64,000 bases of DNA from Rebecca billardiae RCC1528 (Eukaryota; Haptophyta), in NCBI GenBank assembly GCA_965240325.2, contig OZ251222.1:372001-436000 (forward strand), written 5' to 3'. Positions within the stretch are counted from its first letter, which is position 1. The number at the start of each line of letters is the position of its first letter. The notes beneath the pieces were generated by a model. The model saw only the letters and a list, made by a program, of their open reading frames with translations. It was not told the DNA's origin and ran no database searches. A program made the position numbers and the translations under genes. Below, in pieces: positions 62,566 through 64,000 of the stretch.

Positions 62566-63048
62566 TCAGCTGTTCCGAGGACCGAGGAAGCTGTCCAGGT
62601 GCAGCAGGCACTGCTCGTACAAGATGACGAGCCACGCGCACGAGTCTGCCAAGAAGGCGCGCACGGCGTCGGCTGGCGTGGCACTGGCAACTTTGCGGGC
62701 CACAAGCACGCGCTGACCGGGCACCCAGCGGCACAGCTCGTGGGACCACTTGGCCAGCACGGCTGCCGGTACGATGATTAGCACGCGCTCATGTGGCCGC
62801 TCGGCCAAAACGATCGCCTTCGCGCTCTTCCCGAAGCCCATTTCGTCGGCCAGCACCTGGCCGTCGTACTTGTCCAGGCGCTCTAGCACCATGCGCGCGC
62901 CTTCCCGCTGCTCGGGGCTGAGCTGGAGGCCCTCGACCCCATGCCCGAGCTCATCGTCTGCTGCGCGCGCTTGACAGGAGGGCAGCGTGCGCGTAAACAA
63001 AGCGAAGCAGGCAAAGGACGGGGTTGAATGGATACCAACCACCCACAC
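62566..63048 (-). CDS. SNF2-family helicase, N-terminal ATPase fragment or exon
   Basis: 160-codon frame. The recognisable part is QLSPEQREGARMVLERL, QVLADEMGFGKSAKAIVLAE (motif I, DEMG-GK-(T/S), with Phe and Ser variants), VLIIVPAAVLAKWSHELCRW (motif Ia) and AWLVILYEQCLLHLDSFLG. It therefore covers the first ~110 residues of an SNF2/SMARCAL1-like ATPase. Motif II (DE-H) and the C-terminal RecA lobe are absent; the frame stops at PRNS, and no further helicase sequence follows before the TIR-lectin gene. Either a distal exon lies behind an intron I cannot see, or the gene is truncated. The first ~40 residues (MWVVGIHSTPSFACFALFTR) do not fit the family and are probably intron or upstream sequence. 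Confidence 0.6.
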   Translation of the reverse strand: MWVVGIHSTPSFACFALFTRTLPSCQARAADDELGHGVEGLQLSPEQREGARMVLERLDKYDGQVLADEMGFGKSAKAIVLAERPHERVLIIVPAAVLAKWSHELCRWVPGQRVLVARKVASATPADAVRAFLADSCAWLVILYEQCLLHLDSFLGPRNS

Positions 63049-63406
63049 GTGAGCGCGCGAGCGTCATCCACGACGCCTCTCCGCACCACGGCGGCAACGC
63101 ACACGCGCAGCACTGGAAGAAGCCGAGCACGATTCGAACTAGTGTCAGAAGATGCAGGAGCCGTCAGACGCGCGCGCCCGAGCGTGTCTCCCCCGGCGAC
63201 GCCATCGATCTGCCGGCTCACTTGCCTCGACGTGGCCACGCGCGCCGTACACGCCGCCGCCAGCTCGCGCCCGAGCGCGCTGCGCGGCACGCTCTCGACG
63301 GCCACGACCGCCGGCCGGGCCAGTGCAAACTGCAAGTGCCAGTAACACGCGCGATACCGTGATGGCGGAGGCACGCCGAGCCCAACGGCCCAAGACTGGC
63401 TGAGAG
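63049..63406. other. Spacer between divergent SNF2 fragment and secreted-protein gene
   Basis: GC-rich. Contains GTTCGAATC on the minus strand, resembling a tRNA B-box, but the surrounding bases do not form a T-arm. No gene supported; it may hold upstream SNF2 exons. Confidence 0.4.
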
Positions 63407-64000
63407 ATGGGGGCCCTTGCGCGGCTGCTGGCCGTGGGCCTCGCGGTGCCCCCCGCGAGGGCGGAGCGCGCGCGAGCGTGTGGCCCGTCCATGCGCTGCG
63501 TCGTCCCGAACCCTCGCACGCCGGCCGAATGCCTCGCGCGGAACGGCCAGGGTGATGGGTACCTGTACGTGCCGGCGGCCAAGGCGGTGGCCGGCGCGTG
63601 CGCGACGCTGCAGCACTGCACGTGCTTCAAGTGCATCCCGACGGACGCACCCGGCGTCCCCCACCGGCATCGGGCCGCACCGGCGCTCAAGTCCTGGCGT
63701 GAGCCGTGCGGTGCGCGAGGCGAGGCGATGGCCATCCACGAGGCGACAGGGGACTTTGCCTCGCCGCACGCGGCGCGCACGTGCGTCCAGGCGTTCTCGC
63801 GCGCGGCGGCGGCGAACGCGCGGGCGTTCGAGAGGCGCGTCAGTCTGCCGAGCGTCCTCGCCAGCGCGCGCTGCCAGCTCTGCCTCACCACGCTGCTCGG
63901 CGGCGCGCTCTGGTGGTACCTGGAGGCACACGGCGTGTTCATCCGAGCGCTGCAGCGCGTCGAGCCCAAGTTCGACGCGCCCGTCGTGGTGGTGGACGCG
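63407..64000 (+). CDS. Hypothetical secreted Cys-rich protein, 3' end beyond window
   Basis: Open from ATG 63407 to the last base (198 codons, no stop). MGALARLLAVGLAVPPARAE reads as a signal peptide. The following ~180 residues contain about 12 cysteines, several in pairs (CTCFKC, CQLC), suggesting a disulfide-bonded lumenal or extracellular domain. TCVQAFSRAAAANARAFERR and CLTTLLGGALWWYLEAHGVF look helical, and the frame ends VEPKFDAPVVVVDA. No family recognised. The minus-strand frames over the same bases lack any features and are taken as shadows. Start context gagATGggg is good. Confidence 0.5.
   Translation, partial: MGALARLLAVGLAVPPARAERARACGPSMRCVVPNPRTPAECLARNGQGDGYLYVPAAKAVAGACATLQHCTCFKCIPTDAPGVPHRHRAAPALKSWREPCGARGEAMAIHEATGDFASPHAARTCVQAFSRAAAANARAFERRVSLPSVLASARCQLCLTTLLGGALWWYLEAHGVFIRALQRVEPKFDAPVVVVDA

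Noticed and set aside
63128-63160. GTTCGAATC (tRNA B-box-like) on the minus strand
   Set aside because: The bases on each side do not pair as a T-arm (only two of five pairs form), and no acceptor stem is found at tRNA spacing.

Overview
The window looks like nuclear DNA of a GC-rich unicellular eukaryote, most likely a haptophyte-type microalga (inference). Genes are compact and strongly GC3-biased. I could place thirteen short introns in eight genes; every donor starts GTG (mostly GTGCGC) and every acceptor ends CAG. The proteins include eukaryote-specific types (ERH, UfSP2 protease, an AFG1 ATPase with a presequence, a TMEM33-type membrane protein) beside bacterial-type enzymes (AceE/transketolase-like E1, ketopantoate reductase, CbxX-type AAA). 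There are no operons, Shine-Dalgarno starts or CRISPR arrays.

Layout. 1-5.7 kb: the end of a repeat unit, an LRR protein, a GT90 glycosyltransferase and a GT8 glycosyltransferase. 5.7-9.6 kb: two tandem 1.9-kb repeat units; a third partial unit opens the window. 9.7-15.6 kb: AceE-like E1, divergent from AFG1, then a PanE-like reductase. 15.6-19.3 kb: long CT, GT and TA microsatellites, a frameshifted gene and a 442-bp-arm inverted repeat. 19.5-25.5 kb: a GT61 glycosyltransferase, a hairpin-bearing repeat element, a class V aminotransferase and a coiled-coil protein. 25.5-33.4 kb: a foldback repeat, a hybrid histidine kinase and a 5'-truncated retroelement with a PD-(D/E)XK-like nuclease. 33.4-39.3 kb: a MIT-AAA-SAM protein divergent from UfSP2, a small hypothetical gene, and ERH. 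41.2-44.3 kb: an IQ-motif polytopic membrane protein divergent from a sulfotransferase. 46.4-48.9 kb: an AlkB-type dioxygenase divergent from a TPR-TMEM33 fusion. 49.7-54.9 kb: a five-exon 6-phosphogluconate dehydrogenase divergent from a 964-aa glycosyltransferase-like membrane protein. 55-59.3 kb: decayed coding sequence and retroelement 3' ends set in TA arrays. 59.5-62 kb: a membrane TIR-like/C-type-lectin gene broken by one in-frame TAG. 62.5-64 kb: an SNF2 helicase fragment and a partial secreted protein.

Themes. Several genes (GT90, GT8, GT61, the 964-aa protein, the sulfotransferase) would act on glycans in the secretory pathway. Seven head-to-head gene pairs are separated by only 83-307 bp, so shared bidirectional promoters are likely. 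The most unusual signal is a retroelement family whose copies all end in CCACGTCGTTAA followed by TA repeats. One copy keeps 1.75 kb of coding sequence; others are cut down to 16-30 bp inside TA or CA/TA microsatellites. The TIR-lectin gene with its single TAG, the MIT-AAA-SAM and TPR-TMEM33 fusions, and a repeat element whose hairpin stem covaries between copies also deserve attention.
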